Source: CAWAND01 sp963797485 (GTDB lineage: Bacteria > Chloroflexota > Anaerolineae > Anaerolineales > E44-bin32). From it: 64,000 bases of DNA. Within the stretch, counting starts at the first letter, position 1, and every line of letters starts with the position of its first letter. The notes under the pieces are model-generated. The model was not told the DNA's origin and searched no databases. It saw only the letters and a list, made by a program, of their open reading frames with translations. The position numbers were made by a program, and so were the translations under genes. Below are positions 43,829 to 54,300 of the stretch, piece after piece. The DNA lies in assembly GCA_963797485.1 (NCBI GenBank), contig CAWCPF010000003.1:1-64000 (forward strand), read 5' to 3'.

Positions 43829-45169
43829 TCACGGCCAGGACCAGAAGGCCAGGCTGCCATCCGCCACCTTCTTCGGACTGGTTTGGCCCGATCGGCCCAC
43901 GACATACACCCCGGGCGCGCCGTTGGCCTCCCCATCGGTGTACACCACCTGCTCACCATCCGGAGACCAGATGGTGTTCGAGCGCTGATACTGGTCGAAG
44001 TAGGGCAAGATTGCCAGGAAGTCGTTCGTCGGCACAAAGGTCGCCAACTGCACCGGGTCGCTCCCGTCCAGGCTCACCACGTTCAGGTGCAGCACCAGTT
44101 CCTGGGTCTGCCGGCTGAAGGACGCCTGCTGCTGGCTCCCGGGCGCGGCCAGCTCCGGCACGAAGTACGCCAGCTGCTCGCCGGTCGGTGACCAGAAGAA
44201 TGCCACCACATGCTCGATTGGGCCAGGGGCCGGCTGCGGCTGGTCTGGGCGGCTCACGTCGAGCCAATTCAGGGTCCCGAAGGCCTCCCCCCCAGCGCCC
44301 GGGAGGCTAACATAGGCGACGGTGCTGCCCACCGGCGACCAGGCGAAACCCACCGGCCCGGTCAACGAAACCAGGCGCGTGGGGCTTTGTCCGGACCGAT
44401 CTGTCAACTGCAGCTCGGGCTGCCCATCGGCGGACGCGCCGGCAACGAGCAGCTGCTGGCCGTCCGGGGAAATATCGGGCGCCTGAAAGAGCCCGGGGCT
44501 GAGGTCGAGATTCTGGATCTGCAATGGCTCCCCCTCGAACCACGACAGGCGCGCTCCAGCGGGATTGTCCTCGGCGGCCCCGCCGACGTGCGCAAGCAGA
44601 GACTCCCCATCCGGCGCCCAAGCCCAGTAGTAAGGCTGGCCCTGGTCCAAGACCTGCGCGCTCTCTCCCGGCCGGGCGAGGTAGACTTCGAGACCGGATG
44701 GTCCGTTGGACGCCAAGAAGCTCAAGACCTGGCCATCGGGCGACCAATACAGGTAGAACGGTGCTCGGCTGGCATCGCTGAACACGGTCTGTGTGTCGCC
44801 CGGGTCGCCGCTGCTCACCTGCAAATCGCTCTGGTGGCCGCCGTCGGCCCTGACCACGGTTCTAATGAAGGCCAGGCGGCCGGAGCGCGGTGCGACCACC
44901 GGTCCGCTGTAGGCAATCAATTCACCCGCCGGCTGCACCACGGCGTCCTGGGTCACGGCCGTCCGCTGCCCGGTTGCCGGATCGAGAAGATAGATATTGC
45001 GGTCGGCTCCCACCAATACGAGCCTGGCGGGGGATGAGGGGCTCGTCGTCGCTTCCGGGGGGCGCGTGGATACATGGCCTGTGAGCGTGACACACGCCAT
45101 GCCCACCAGCGCCAGGGGCGCCGCAAGGGCCAGAAGTCTCCCATAGGTGAGGCTGCGGGGATTACGCAT
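43829..45169 (-). CDS. TolB-like beta-propeller lipoprotein
   Basis: Start ATG 45169 (MRNPRSLTYGRLLALAAPLA) with lipobox ALVGMAC. Six or seven WD-like blades are visible, each with a W-S-P-D-G/A-W-A-P-D-G type turn: LYWSPDGQVLSFLA, WAWAPDGESLLAH, DISPDGQQLLVAG, FAWSPVGSTVAYV, FFWSPTGEQLAYF and TIWSPDGEQVVYT. Typical of TolB-like repeats. A scaffold for protein interaction at the surface is likely. Divergent from the Cys-motif gene behind it, with overlapping start regions. Confidence 0.85.
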   Translation of the reverse strand: MRNPRSLTYGRLLALAAPLALVGMACVTLTGHVSTRPPEATTSPSSPARLVLVGADRNIYLLDPATGQRTAVTQDAVVQPAGELIAYSGPVVAPRSGRLAFIRTVVRADGGHQSDLQVSSGDPGDTQTVFSDASRAPFYLYWSPDGQVLSFLASNGPSGLEVYLARPGESAQVLDQGQPYYWAWAPDGESLLAHVGGAAEDNPAGARLSWFEGEPLQIQNLDLSPGLFQAPDISPDGQQLLVAGASADGQPELQLTDRSGQSPTRLVSLTGPVGFAWSPVGSTVAYVSLPGAGGEAFGTLNWLDVSRPDQPQPAPGPIEHVVAFFWSPTGEQLAYFVPELAAPGSQQQASFSRQTQELVLHLNVVSLDGSDPVQLATFVPTNDFLAILPYFDQYQRSNTIWSPDGEQVVYTDGEANGAPGVYVVGRSGQTSPKKVADGSLAFWSWP

Positions 45170-45213
45170 GCGTGAGCTCATTCTATCCCAGGCCGAAGGC
45201 CGGACCACCTAGC

Positions 45214-45828
45214 ATGCCGAGCCCCGGCGCACAGCCAGGTGATTTCGACCGCCGCCAACAGGCGGCTTGGCGCCGTCTGAGCGGCTGGGCCGTGGTCTTT
45301 GTCTTCACGCGGGCGCTGGTCGGATGCGGGGCGGGAGCGCCCCTCCCGGCTTCGCCCGAGCCCGCCTCCACCTCGGCCGGCGGGCCCGCGCCGACTTCGC
45401 TCTTTCCATCGCGCACGCCGACCCCGAGTTCGACACCGACGGCCTCCTCCACCGCGTCGCCCACCCCTTTCCCGACCCCCGATTTTCACGACGCCAGCAT
45501 CTACGCCGTGGCGCATCTCACCCGATCCCGACTGCTGGTAACCATCAGTGTGCCCCGCGCCCGAACGGACCCTCAAGTCCTCGGACATGCGTACACCGCC
45601 GCGGTTGGGCCTTCCCAGCTGGATTGCGAGGTGCTCGCCCAGTATCCGGATCGGCTGTATTGCACCGGACCCGAACCCTTCCTCAGCTACCGGGCTGAGA
45701 GTGCCGACCTGGCGTTGTATGATCAACAATCACCCGTGCCGGTCTTTGTGACAACTTTCACAATCCCTGGGCTGCCAACGCTCACGCCTACCCCGAGCGA
45801 AACCGCCTCGCCCACGCCGACGCCCTGA
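45214..45828 (+). CDS. secreted Thr/Pro-stalk protein with C-Y-P-D-R-L-Y-C domain, paralogue 1
   Basis: Start uncertain; ATG 45214 (MPSPGAQPGDFDRRQQ) is used. A helix (AVVFVFTRALVGCGAGA, lipobox-like) is followed by a Thr/Pro/Ser stalk and a ~90-residue domain: ASIYAVAHLTRSRLLVTISV...LDCEVLAQYPDRLYCTGPEP. The same domain occurs in the next gene. A second TP-stalk ends the protein (LTPTPSETASPTPTP). Family unknown; the paired Cys with YPDRLYC may form a disulfide. Overlaps the start region of the beta-propeller gene on the other strand. Confidence 0.65.
   Translation: MPSPGAQPGDFDRRQQAAWRRLSGWAVVFVFTRALVGCGAGAPLPASPEPASTSAGGPAPTSLFPSRTPTPSSTPTASSTASPTPFPTPDFHDASIYAVAHLTRSRLLVTISVPRARTDPQVLGHAYTAAVGPSQLDCEVLAQYPDRLYCTGPEPFLSYRAESADLALYDQQSPVPVFVTTFTIPGLPTLTPTPSETASPTPTP
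45746..45763. promoter_or_regulatory. TTGTGAC-N4-TTCACAA palindrome in coding sequence
   Basis: TTGTGAC-AACT-TTCACAA lies in the codons for FVTTFTI of the first Cys-motif protein, about 145 bases before the second. One arm mismatch. It could serve the downstream gene, or be chance. Confidence 0.35.
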
Positions 45829-45905
45829 GACCGCATACAGCTTCGCCCCGGATCAGCGAGATGCACTACAATGGGGAAACATCAAGTGGGAGAGGAGATC
45901 CAGCC

Positions 45906-46547
45906 GTGGTCCGACATCGTCGCCATGGAATTCCCGTCGTGCTTGGAGTATTTGCCGTGTTGGTTATCGCCAGCCTGGCATGTGCCGTGCCGGCCACCGT
46001 CGGCGAACTGGTGAGCACCGTCCAGGCTACGGAACCTCCAGCCGCACCACCCGCTGCGGATACGGCCGCGCCGCCCAGCGACACGCCGCAGCCCACCGAC
46101 ACACCGGCGCCCACCGACACACCGGCGCCCACCGACACGCCCACGCTGGCGCCAACGCTTGGCCCCAATTTCGCGGCGGCATCGGTGTACGGCGTTTCGC
46201 ATCTCCCCAATGACAAACTCCTGGTCAGCATCCAGGTCCCGGGCGGCGTCTTTGGCGATTACAAGGCGTACGTCGAAAACCTGCCCTTTGCGTGCGAGAT
46301 CCTTGATCAGTATCCTGATCGGCTCTACTGCAACGGCGCGGAACCATTTGGGCTGTATGCGGCCAAACAAGGCAGCATTGAGATCCTGTCGTCGGCTGAC
46401 AACGTAAGCGTTTATCAGAACTCAATTCACGGTGCCGGGCCTGCCAACGCCGACGTTCACTCCGTCGCCCACGCCTTAACCTGGGCCGAGGTCAACCTGA
46501 GTGACCAACGGGCTCCGAGGAAATCTCGGAGCCCGTTTTCATGCTGA
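45906..46547 (+). CDS. Cys-motif lipoprotein, paralogue 2
   Basis: GTG 45906 has AGAGGAGA upstream and opens MVRHRRHGIPVVLGVFAVLV; lipobox ASLAC. Repeated PTDTPAPTDTPAPTDTP stalk, then the domain ASVYGVSHLPNDKLLVSIQV...FACEILDQYPDRLYCNGAEP, clearly related to the previous gene. The last codons (to TGA at 46545-46547) run into the terminator hairpin, so the natural end may be slightly earlier and shifted. Function unknown. Confidence 0.7.
   Translation: MVRHRRHGIPVVLGVFAVLVIASLACAVPATVGELVSTVQATEPPAAPPAADTAAPPSDTPQPTDTPAPTDTPAPTDTPTLAPTLGPNFAAASVYGVSHLPNDKLLVSIQVPGGVFGDYKAYVENLPFACEILDQYPDRLYCNGAEPFGLYAAKQGSIEILSSADNVSVYQNSIHGAGPANADVHSVAHALTWAEVNLSDQRAPRKSRSPFSC
46509..46539. terminator. bidirectional intrinsic terminator
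   Basis: CGGGCTCCGAG-GAAAT-CTCGGAGCCCG followed by TTTT on the plus strand. It sits at the convergence of the Cys-motif lipoprotein and mutY. Confidence 0.85.
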
Positions 46548-47606
46548 AGCTTCGGCCGTCAGCCGGTCCGCAATCGCCCGGTCAACTTTGCCCATGGGCA
46601 GAGCGGCGAGCGCCTCAGGCGCGACCCAGCGCTGGCCAGGGCCGGCACACGATCGGCGTTGGCCCTCAGGACTGCACGCGAATGCCTCGACCGTGACGCT
46701 GAAATGCGTGTAGGCATGTTGATATTCGCCCAGCCTTGCTCCCACCCGCACCCTCCATCCCACCGCCTGCCCCAGGGCCTCAGCCACGCGTTCTCCCTCC
46801 CCGGCCTTCGCCTCGACGTCCACACCCGGAAACTCCCACAAACCTCCCAGCAGCTTTCCTTCCGGCCGCCGCCTGACCAGCACTCGGCCCTGCTGGCTCA
46901 CCACCGCCGCCAGGCGGCGCTGATGCGGCCGAGGCTGCTTGCGCCGCCGGACGGGACGGGACTCCTGCACACCGGCCTTTAAGGCGGCGCAATGCCCGGC
47001 GACCGGGCAATCAACACACAGGGGGTGCGCCGGCAGGCATACCAGCGCGCCAAGGTCCATCAGCGCCTGGTTGAATTCGCCGGCCTGCCCGCGAGGCAGG
47101 ATGGACTGGCCAACCCGTTTGAGCTGGCGTTCACCGTCTGGGGAGCGGACATCGGCGTCGATGTTGAACAACCGAGCCAGCACGCGCCGCAAATTGCCAT
47201 CCAGGGCCAGCTCATCGGCCTCGAAGGCGATGGCGGCGATCGCCCGGGAGGTGTAGGCGCCGATACCAGGCAGAGACTCGAGCGCATCTATCCCTTCCGG
47301 CAGGCGGTCCTTTCCGGATTGCACCAACTGCCGTGCGGCATCGCGCAGGAGCAGACCGCGCCGATAGTAGCCCAGCCCCTCCCAGAGCTTGAGCACCTGA
47401 TCGGTGGAAGCCCCGGCCAGGGACGCCAGGGTCGGAAAGGCCCGCATCCAGCGCCGGTAATACGGGATGACGGTGTCCACCTGCGTCTGCTGGAGCATGA
47501 CCTCGGACACCCACACCGCATAGGGGTCGCGCGTGCCCCGCCACGGGAGTCGGCGCGCGTGGTGTGAGTACCAGGCCAGCAGGTCTTTGGCCATCCGCCG
47601 GGTCAT
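46539..47606 (-). CDS. mutY: A/G-specific adenine glycosylase
   Basis: HhH-GPD fold with EVMLQQTQVDTVIPYY (catalytic Glu), LPGIGAYTSRAIAAIAF (HhH), LDGNLRRVLARLF (catalytic Asp), the [4Fe-4S] loop CLPAHPLCVDCPVAGHC (C-x6-C-x2-C-x5-C) and a C-terminal NUDIX-like 8-oxoG recognition domain (PEGKLLGGLWEFPGV). Start ATG 47606 (MTRRMAKDLLAWYSH) is preferred. The enzyme removes A opposite 8-oxoG. Confidence 0.95.
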   Translation of the reverse strand: MTRRMAKDLLAWYSHHARRLPWRGTRDPYAVWVSEVMLQQTQVDTVIPYYRRWMRAFPTLASLAGASTDQVLKLWEGLGYYRRGLLLRDAARQLVQSGKDRLPEGIDALESLPGIGAYTSRAIAAIAFEADELALDGNLRRVLARLFNIDADVRSPDGERQLKRVGQSILPRGQAGEFNQALMDLGALVCLPAHPLCVDCPVAGHCAALKAGVQESRPVRRRKQPRPHQRRLAAVVSQQGRVLVRRRPEGKLLGGLWEFPGVDVEAKAGEGERVAEALGQAVGWRVRVGARLGEYQHAYTHFSVTVEAFACSPEGQRRSCAGPGQRWVAPEALAALPMGKVDRAIADRLTAEASA

Positions 47607-47719
47607 GCTTGAATTGTAATGACCGCCGCGCCGGCCTCGCAACCGATATAATCCGGACGGTTCTGATGCCGGCCGGCACCTACATTTGCATGCCCAGCAT
47701 GGGTGTTCCCGGAGGATGT

Positions 47720-48364
47720 ATGCCCGTCTACAACGACGCCCTGTCGCAATACATCACCCAGACATTCGTCCACGAGGACGAGGCGCTGGCGACCATTCGG
47801 CGGCAGATCCCCGAACGCGGCTTGCCGGAGATCATGATCCGTCCTGAAGAGGCGGCCTTCCTGCAGTTTCTGGTGGCGGCCTGCGGCGCGCGGAAGGTGA
47901 TCGAGATCGGGACCCTGGGAGGTTATAGCGGTGCCTGGATTGCCCGCGGCCTGCCGGAAGGCGGCCGTCTGATCACGCTGGAAGTCGAGCCCAAGCACGC
48001 CAAAGTGGCCGAGGAGCACTTCCAGCTCGCGGGCGTGGCGGACAGAATTGAACTCCGGATCGGAGATGCCCATCAGAGCCTGGTTGACCTGGCCGGCCAG
48101 GGCCCCTACGACTTCGTCTTCATCGACGCCGAAAAGGAAGGCTACCTGGACTACCTGGACTGGACGTTGGAAAATCTCAGACCCGGCGGCGTGCTGGCCG
48201 CCCACAATGCTTTTCGAGGCGGCAAGGTGATCGAGGACGACGGGAATGACGACCGGGTCACGATCATGCGCCGGTTCAACCGGCGGCTGGCCGAAAATCC
48301 GCGGGTCCTCTCGACGATCTTCCCGGCCGGCGATGGAATGACGGTGGGGGTGCTGGTCGGATGA
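47720..48364 (+). CDS. SAM-dependent O-methyltransferase (class I)
   Basis: ATG 47720 (MPVYNDALSQYITQTF) has CGGAGGA upstream. 214 residues. SAM-binding VIEIGTLGGYSGAWIARGLP, LITLEVEPKHAKVAEEHF, metal ligand FVFIDAEKEGYLDYLDW and the metal site DDGNDDRVTIM. This is the catechol/caffeoyl-CoA O-methyltransferase-like (methyltransf_3) group. Substrate unknown. Divergent from mutY. Confidence 0.9.
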   Translation: MPVYNDALSQYITQTFVHEDEALATIRRQIPERGLPEIMIRPEEAAFLQFLVAACGARKVIEIGTLGGYSGAWIARGLPEGGRLITLEVEPKHAKVAEEHFQLAGVADRIELRIGDAHQSLVDLAGQGPYDFVFIDAEKEGYLDYLDWTLENLRPGGVLAAHNAFRGGKVIEDDGNDDRVTIMRRFNRRLAENPRVLSTIFPAGDGMTVGVLVG

Positions 48365-48376
48365 GATCCGGCTGAC

Positions 48377-51300
48377 TTAGCGCGCCGCGCCCACGGGGCG
48401 GACATCAACCAGCACCGCCCGCACGACCCGTCGGCTGGCGTAGGTCCCACGGGCCGGATCGTAGCCCTCGCAGGTGAGCAAGGTCAGCCAATCGCGGTCT
48501 TCGTGGCGCAGGGCCGACAGGCTGTTGGGCCCCACGGTCATCGACTGGCGCACCTGGTATGTGTAAACCAACCCACCACTCACCACCCGGATTTCATCTC
48601 CCCACTGCAAGCGCCCCAGATCGTGGAACGGCCCCGGCAGCCCGTTGGCCAGGTACACATGGGCGGTCAGGGCGGTGTTGCCCGCATGCGTCGGGTAGGC
48701 GGTCCCTTCCAGATAGCCGGCCTCGTTCGCCAGCCAGGTCAGGTCCCAGCCCTCGCTCGATAGAGGCACGCCGACGATGGGCACCTCGACGTTCAGGCTC
48801 GGGATTTCGAGGACCAGATCCCCGACGGCCTGATAGCGGGCCGAAACGGGCTGGGGCGGGACCTGGCTGACCCGGCCCGGCGCAAAGCCCGTCGCCGGAA
48901 GCGCCGGGGCGCTCACGCTCACCTCGCTGGTCACAATGTAGGTATCGACGCTAGATCCGGGGTCGAAGCGCCGCTCGGTCGAGAGCGTGTTGAACGAGGA
49001 CTGCGGGCTGGAGACATCCCCTGGCAGGCTGGTCCACTCCAGATTGGCGGAATTGGTGACGCGCTCACCAGGATCTATGTCCCCCAGCAACGCCTGGAAC
49101 TGGATCTGGCTGGTGCTGCCGAGCGGGAAGTCACTCCATCGTGCTTGCAGCGTCGGCGCGCCGGACTGGTCCAGGCTGTCTGGGGCCACGCCCACGCCGG
49201 TCCACACGAGAGAGTTCGGTGACATAGACCAAATCGACCGGCAGGCTGTCGGTGAGCACCAGATCAAACGCGTCGGCGTCACTCGGGGTGGTGTGCGCAA
49301 TGGACAGGGTGAATGTCACCGGGCTCCCCGGCGGGACCACGCGCGGCGCAGCCGTCTTGGCCAGGCTCAAGGTCGGCTCGATGAGGCTGACGCGCTCGGC
49401 CGTCTCGCTCAGCGAGCCGCCGTCCCAGGTCCACTCGACGTGGTTACCCAGCGCGCCACCGCGCACGTTCACTGCCGCGTCCAACACCACCACCTGGTAG
49501 CGCAGGGTCAGAGTGGCGTTGGCCGAATCGCCATTCGTCACCGTCCCCATGTCGAACACCACCCGCCGGCCGGCATCAGTGGGGTCGCTGCTGGAGCTCG
49601 GTTCGGGCCCGACCGTCGGCGCGTCACAGATTGCGCTCAGGCTGTTCGGCGAGGCGGTTACCAGGTTGGTAGACGCCTCAAAGCTGTCGCAGGTCACGAA
49701 GGCCAGTCCGCGGTCCAACACATCGGTCAGCCGCGCGCTGTCGATGGTCCCCGGCGGCAGAGTGAAAACCACCTCATAGGTCAATATCTCGCCGATCGCC
49801 GTCTCGGTTCCCAAGCTGAAGGTCTGATTGGTGTCAACCAGGGTCTTGGACAGATCGGTCTTGGGCAGGCTGACAATGAAGTCCGTGTCCTCGGCATGAT
49901 TGTCCGCCGGGGTGGGCTCGGGCCCGTTGGTCCCGTCGTCGGCGACGTCGACGGCGTTCAGGATCTGGGTCACGCTGGCGTCGAGCGGGTCGTCGATCAC
50001 CACACTGAAGGTGAAGTTCAGGCTGGCGCCCGACGCGAAATCCCCGATGTCGAAGGTGCACAGGCTCCCGGCGGCATTGTCCGGGTCACATGACCAGCCG
50101 GCCGTGCTGCTGCCAGGCAGAAAGGTCGTGTGGTCGGGGATGGTGTCGGTCACTTGCACCCCGGTGGCGTCCTGGTCGCCGACGTTTTGAACCACCATCT
50201 GGAAGTTGAGCGTCGTGCCTGGGGAGACGATGTCAAGCCCGTCGTCTTTGGTGATGCTCAGATCCGGCCCGGCGTCCACCGGGGTTGTGTCCGTGTCCGA
50301 GTTGTCGCTTGGGGTCGGCTCGGTGCCGTGGGTGCCATCGTCGGTCACGCTGGCCCCGTTGTCGATCTGTTCCAGGCCGACCGGCGCAGGTGAGACAATT
50401 TGGACGGCGAAGTCAACGTCCACCGGGGTGCTCGTCCCCAAGGTACCGGGCACGCTGAAACTGCACGCCGAGCCGGCCACGCCGCCGCCTGCGCACGACC
50501 AGCCTGCGGTGCTCGATCCGGCCGAGAAGGTCGTGTTGTCCGGCACGGTCTCGCTGATCGTCACCCCCGTAGCGCCGGTGTTTCCCACATTGGTGATATG
50601 CAGCGTGTACACGACCACATCGCCCGGGTGGGCGGTGATGCCGCCATCGTCTTTTGTGATGCGCAGGTCGATGCCGGTCACGGTCACCGACTCGCTGGTG
50701 GAGGCGGTGTAGTCATCCACCCCGCCGACGCCGGTGCGCTCGTTGGAGTCGGACCCGGAAATGGATGTCCAGGTCATATCCGGCGTGTTCACGAAGGTGT
50801 CGCCCACGCTCACGCTCGGCGGCGTGCCGACGACCGCCTGATAGGTGAAGCTGGCGCTCCCGTCAATCAGCGTCAGGCCAGGCAGGGTAAACACCACCGT
50901 CGGCAGGCCGCTCTCGTCCACCTGGCTGGCCGGCAGACTGGCAGAGCCGGGCACGTAGTTCAACCCGGCCGGAATGGTGTCGGTGATGACGATGTCTTCA
51001 GCGTCAGCCGTGCTCGACCCCGAATGCTGGACCGTGATCGTGTAGATGACGGTTTGGCCCAGGAAGGGCGTGTCGTCGTCTGCGGTCTTGCTGATGCTCA
51101 GGTCGGGCTCCACCACTTCGACGTCGGCGCTGTCGGTCTGGCTGCCGGTTCCGTAGTCGAGGGTGACCTGATTGGTTAGCGTGTCCCCATTCTGATTGGC
51201 GGCCAGGTTTTCGAGCCGGGCCACAACCTCCATCACCAGCTGGTCATCGCTGTTGCTGACCCCGTCGGGCGCGTTGTGCAGGGTCCCGAAATTAAAGACG

Positions 51301-54300
51301 ATTTGGTCGTCCAGCCCGTCGCTGCCGGTGTCGCTGGCCACGCCGGGATCGCCCACCGATAGCGCGCTGCCGCTGATCTGGCCGCCGACAGCCAGCACTT
51401 GCGAACTGATGAGATTGAGAACCCCGCCCGGCGGGCTGGGCAGCAAATCGGTCACCGTGACCGGGCCATCGCCCTCCGGGAGCGTCACGGTGATATGGAA
51501 GGTGACTTCTTCACCGATCACCAGGTCGGTGATCGACGGGGAAAACTGGCCGCTGCCCGAGGTCGTGACCGACGTGGCGAAAACCGATTTTGACACGGCC
51601 GGGTCGGCCAGCGCCAGGTCGAGCGATGCGGTGTCCGCATAGTCGTTCAGCGCCCCCCCGGGGCCGTCACTACCCGTCCGCTCGCCGGTGGGGCCGCCCG
51701 GGGTCCCGGGCGTGCTCGAGCCGGTTGGGTTGCTGGCCGTACCGTTGTCGCCCGGCAGGCTGGTGTAGGTCAGGCTGGCGGTGTTGGGGATCGTGGTGCC
51801 GAAGGGCACCGTGTCAATGACCTGGGCCGACACCGTGATCGTCACCGAGTCGCCGGGGTCCAATTCGCTCACCAGGACATCGACAGTGTCGGTGACCAGG
51901 CTCGAGTTGTCGGTAACCAACGCGTAGCCGGGGGCCGCAACGACCACGCCGGTCAATTCCAGATTGGCATCCAGCGCGTCAAGCACCCGCAGGTCGAAAG
52001 CCGCCGCCGCCCGGAAAAGGCTCGAGGCGTTGCCGAAGGTCAGCGTGTATTGCAGGCTGTCGCCGGCGTCGGCGGGGGTGACGGACAGCGATTTGTTCAG
52101 GTTGCTGATCAGCGGCTCGGCGATGCGCACCCGGACCGCAGACGAGGCCGTGCCGGCGACGCCGTTGACCCGCGGCAGGAAGGTGTTGTCGCGATTGGTG
52201 GTCGCCGCCGCGCCGCTAGCGTTGTTGTAAGCCTGGTTGCCGGCGATGTTCATCACCACGGCGTTGAACTCGACCACGACAAACTCCTGGTCGGTGTCGC
52301 GATCGAAATTGGTCAGGGTACCGAACCAGAAGTATGGGTCAGTGCCGCTGCCGTAGGCATCCGCGCTGGAATCGGTAGCGCTGCTCGACACGGCGTTATC
52401 GGGCAAGATGTAGGCGGGGGTGATGCCGGCGATGGTCGTCTGGTCGCCCGCCACCGCCAGCGGATGGCCTCCGCCGTCGACGGATGGCAGCGTCGACGAT
52501 GAGATCCCGCCCGCCGGCGGAACCCCGCCGTTGGAGACCAGCGCCGCCGTCGCCGTGTCATCGTCCAGGAATTGCAGGCCGGGCGGCAGCTGGTCCTGCA
52601 GCTGGAAGTTGGTCGCCGTGCCCTCTGGCAGCTGGAACACTAGGCGATAACGCACAATCTCGCCGATGGCGACGCTTTCCGTCCCGCCGACGACCCCGGT
52701 GTGGGCCTCGGAGGTGGAGGCCAGCGACTTGACCGGCCCGGACAAGATGGTCACATTGGCCGGCCCCGAAGCCCGGTAGTCGTTGTCGGTACCGCCCGGG
52801 TTGGATGTGTCCCCCGTGCGCTCGGTTGAGAGCGTGTTGAATGTGGACTGTGGGCTGGTGACGTCCCCGGGGAGACTGGTCCAAGCCAGGTTGGCCGTGT
52901 TGGTGATCACTTGTCCCGGGCTGACGCTGGAGTCGAGGGTGACGTCGAAGGTCAGGTGGCTATCACTCCCGACCGGGAACGACGTCGCGGGAGAGACCCA
53001 GGTGGCCGACAGTGTCGGCGCGGCCGTATCCACGAGGGTCGACGGGGGGACTCCGACGCCGGTGAACGCCAGAGTGCCGGGGGTGTAGGTCATCCCGGCC
53101 GGAATGACGTCGCTCCACGTCACGTCGAAGGCCTCGGCGTTGGAGGCGCCGCCGTTGGTGATGGTGACGTTGAAGGTGATCGTATCGCCGGCGTCGCCGG
53201 TGGCAGGCAGGGCCGTCTTGGTCACCTGCAGCGTCGGCTCGACGATGGTCACCAGCGGGGCCGAGTTGGCCACGCTTGACGTGGTCGTGTCCACGGTCCA
53301 GGTGTACTCGGCGTCGTTGGTGCGGGTGTCCCCGCGGTCATTGCTGCCGCCGTTGATGACTACCACGGTGTAGGTCAGCGTGATGGTCTCGGGGGCGGAG
53401 TTGTCGGCATCGGAATTGGTCAGCGTGCCGAAGTCGAAGGTGGCGCTGGAGCCCGGGCTGGCCAGGGCCGCTTGCGCGTTCGTCAGAACCTGGGCGAATC
53501 CGCCGGCAACATCGGTGGCAAGCGCGGGCGAGGCGGTCAGGTCATCCAGAGTGACGAAGGCCAGCCCCGCATCCAGCGTGTCGACCAGCGTCACGGCACT
53601 GGCCTCGCCCTCGGGTACGGTCACGGTGACCTGGTACTGAACCTGCTCCCCGATGGCGACATTGTTACCGGCAGTGAAGGTCTGGTTGGTCCCCAGAATG
53701 GTCTTGTCGACCAACGGAAAGGCGATGGTCACGTCGGCGCTGTCGGTCAGATCCGAGTTGGTGCCGGTGAAGTCTTCCCCGCCTTCGACGCTGGCGTAAT
53801 TGAAGACCGTGGCAGTGTTGGTGATCACCTGCGACGGTCCGACATCGGGGTCCAGCTGCAGGTCGTAGGTGAGCACGGCGATGTTCCTGCCGCCGGTAAG
53901 GCTGTAGGCCTGGCAGGCGCCCTCATCGGCCGCCGGGTCGACCAACTCCACGCCGTCGCCGAAGAGATCGCTGTCGTCGCTGGATGGCCCCAGCGGCACA
54001 TAGCCCAAAACCGTGCCGTCGCCTCGCGTGATCGTCAGGTTGAGGCCCCCGGCCGGGATGCTGAAACCCGGCGGCAGATCATCCTTGATGCGAATGTCAT
54101 GGGCGCCGCGATGCCCGGAGCCAAGGTTGTCGATCACGATGGCGAAGGACACGAGGTCACTGGCGTCCACGTTGGCGGCGTCGGAATCGACTGGCGTCGA
54201 GTCCAGGCCATCCGAGTCGATCGTCCCCGACCAGCGCACCCCGGCAGAACCCGGGGCTGAGAAGCTCACTGGCCCGATGGCCGGCGGGGTGAAGGTCCCC

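Noticed and set aside
48987..50093. Long open frame opposite the DUF11 gene (368 codons, plus strand)
   Set aside because: It is an antisense shadow of a very GC-rich coding sequence; the reading has no family match and no RBS.
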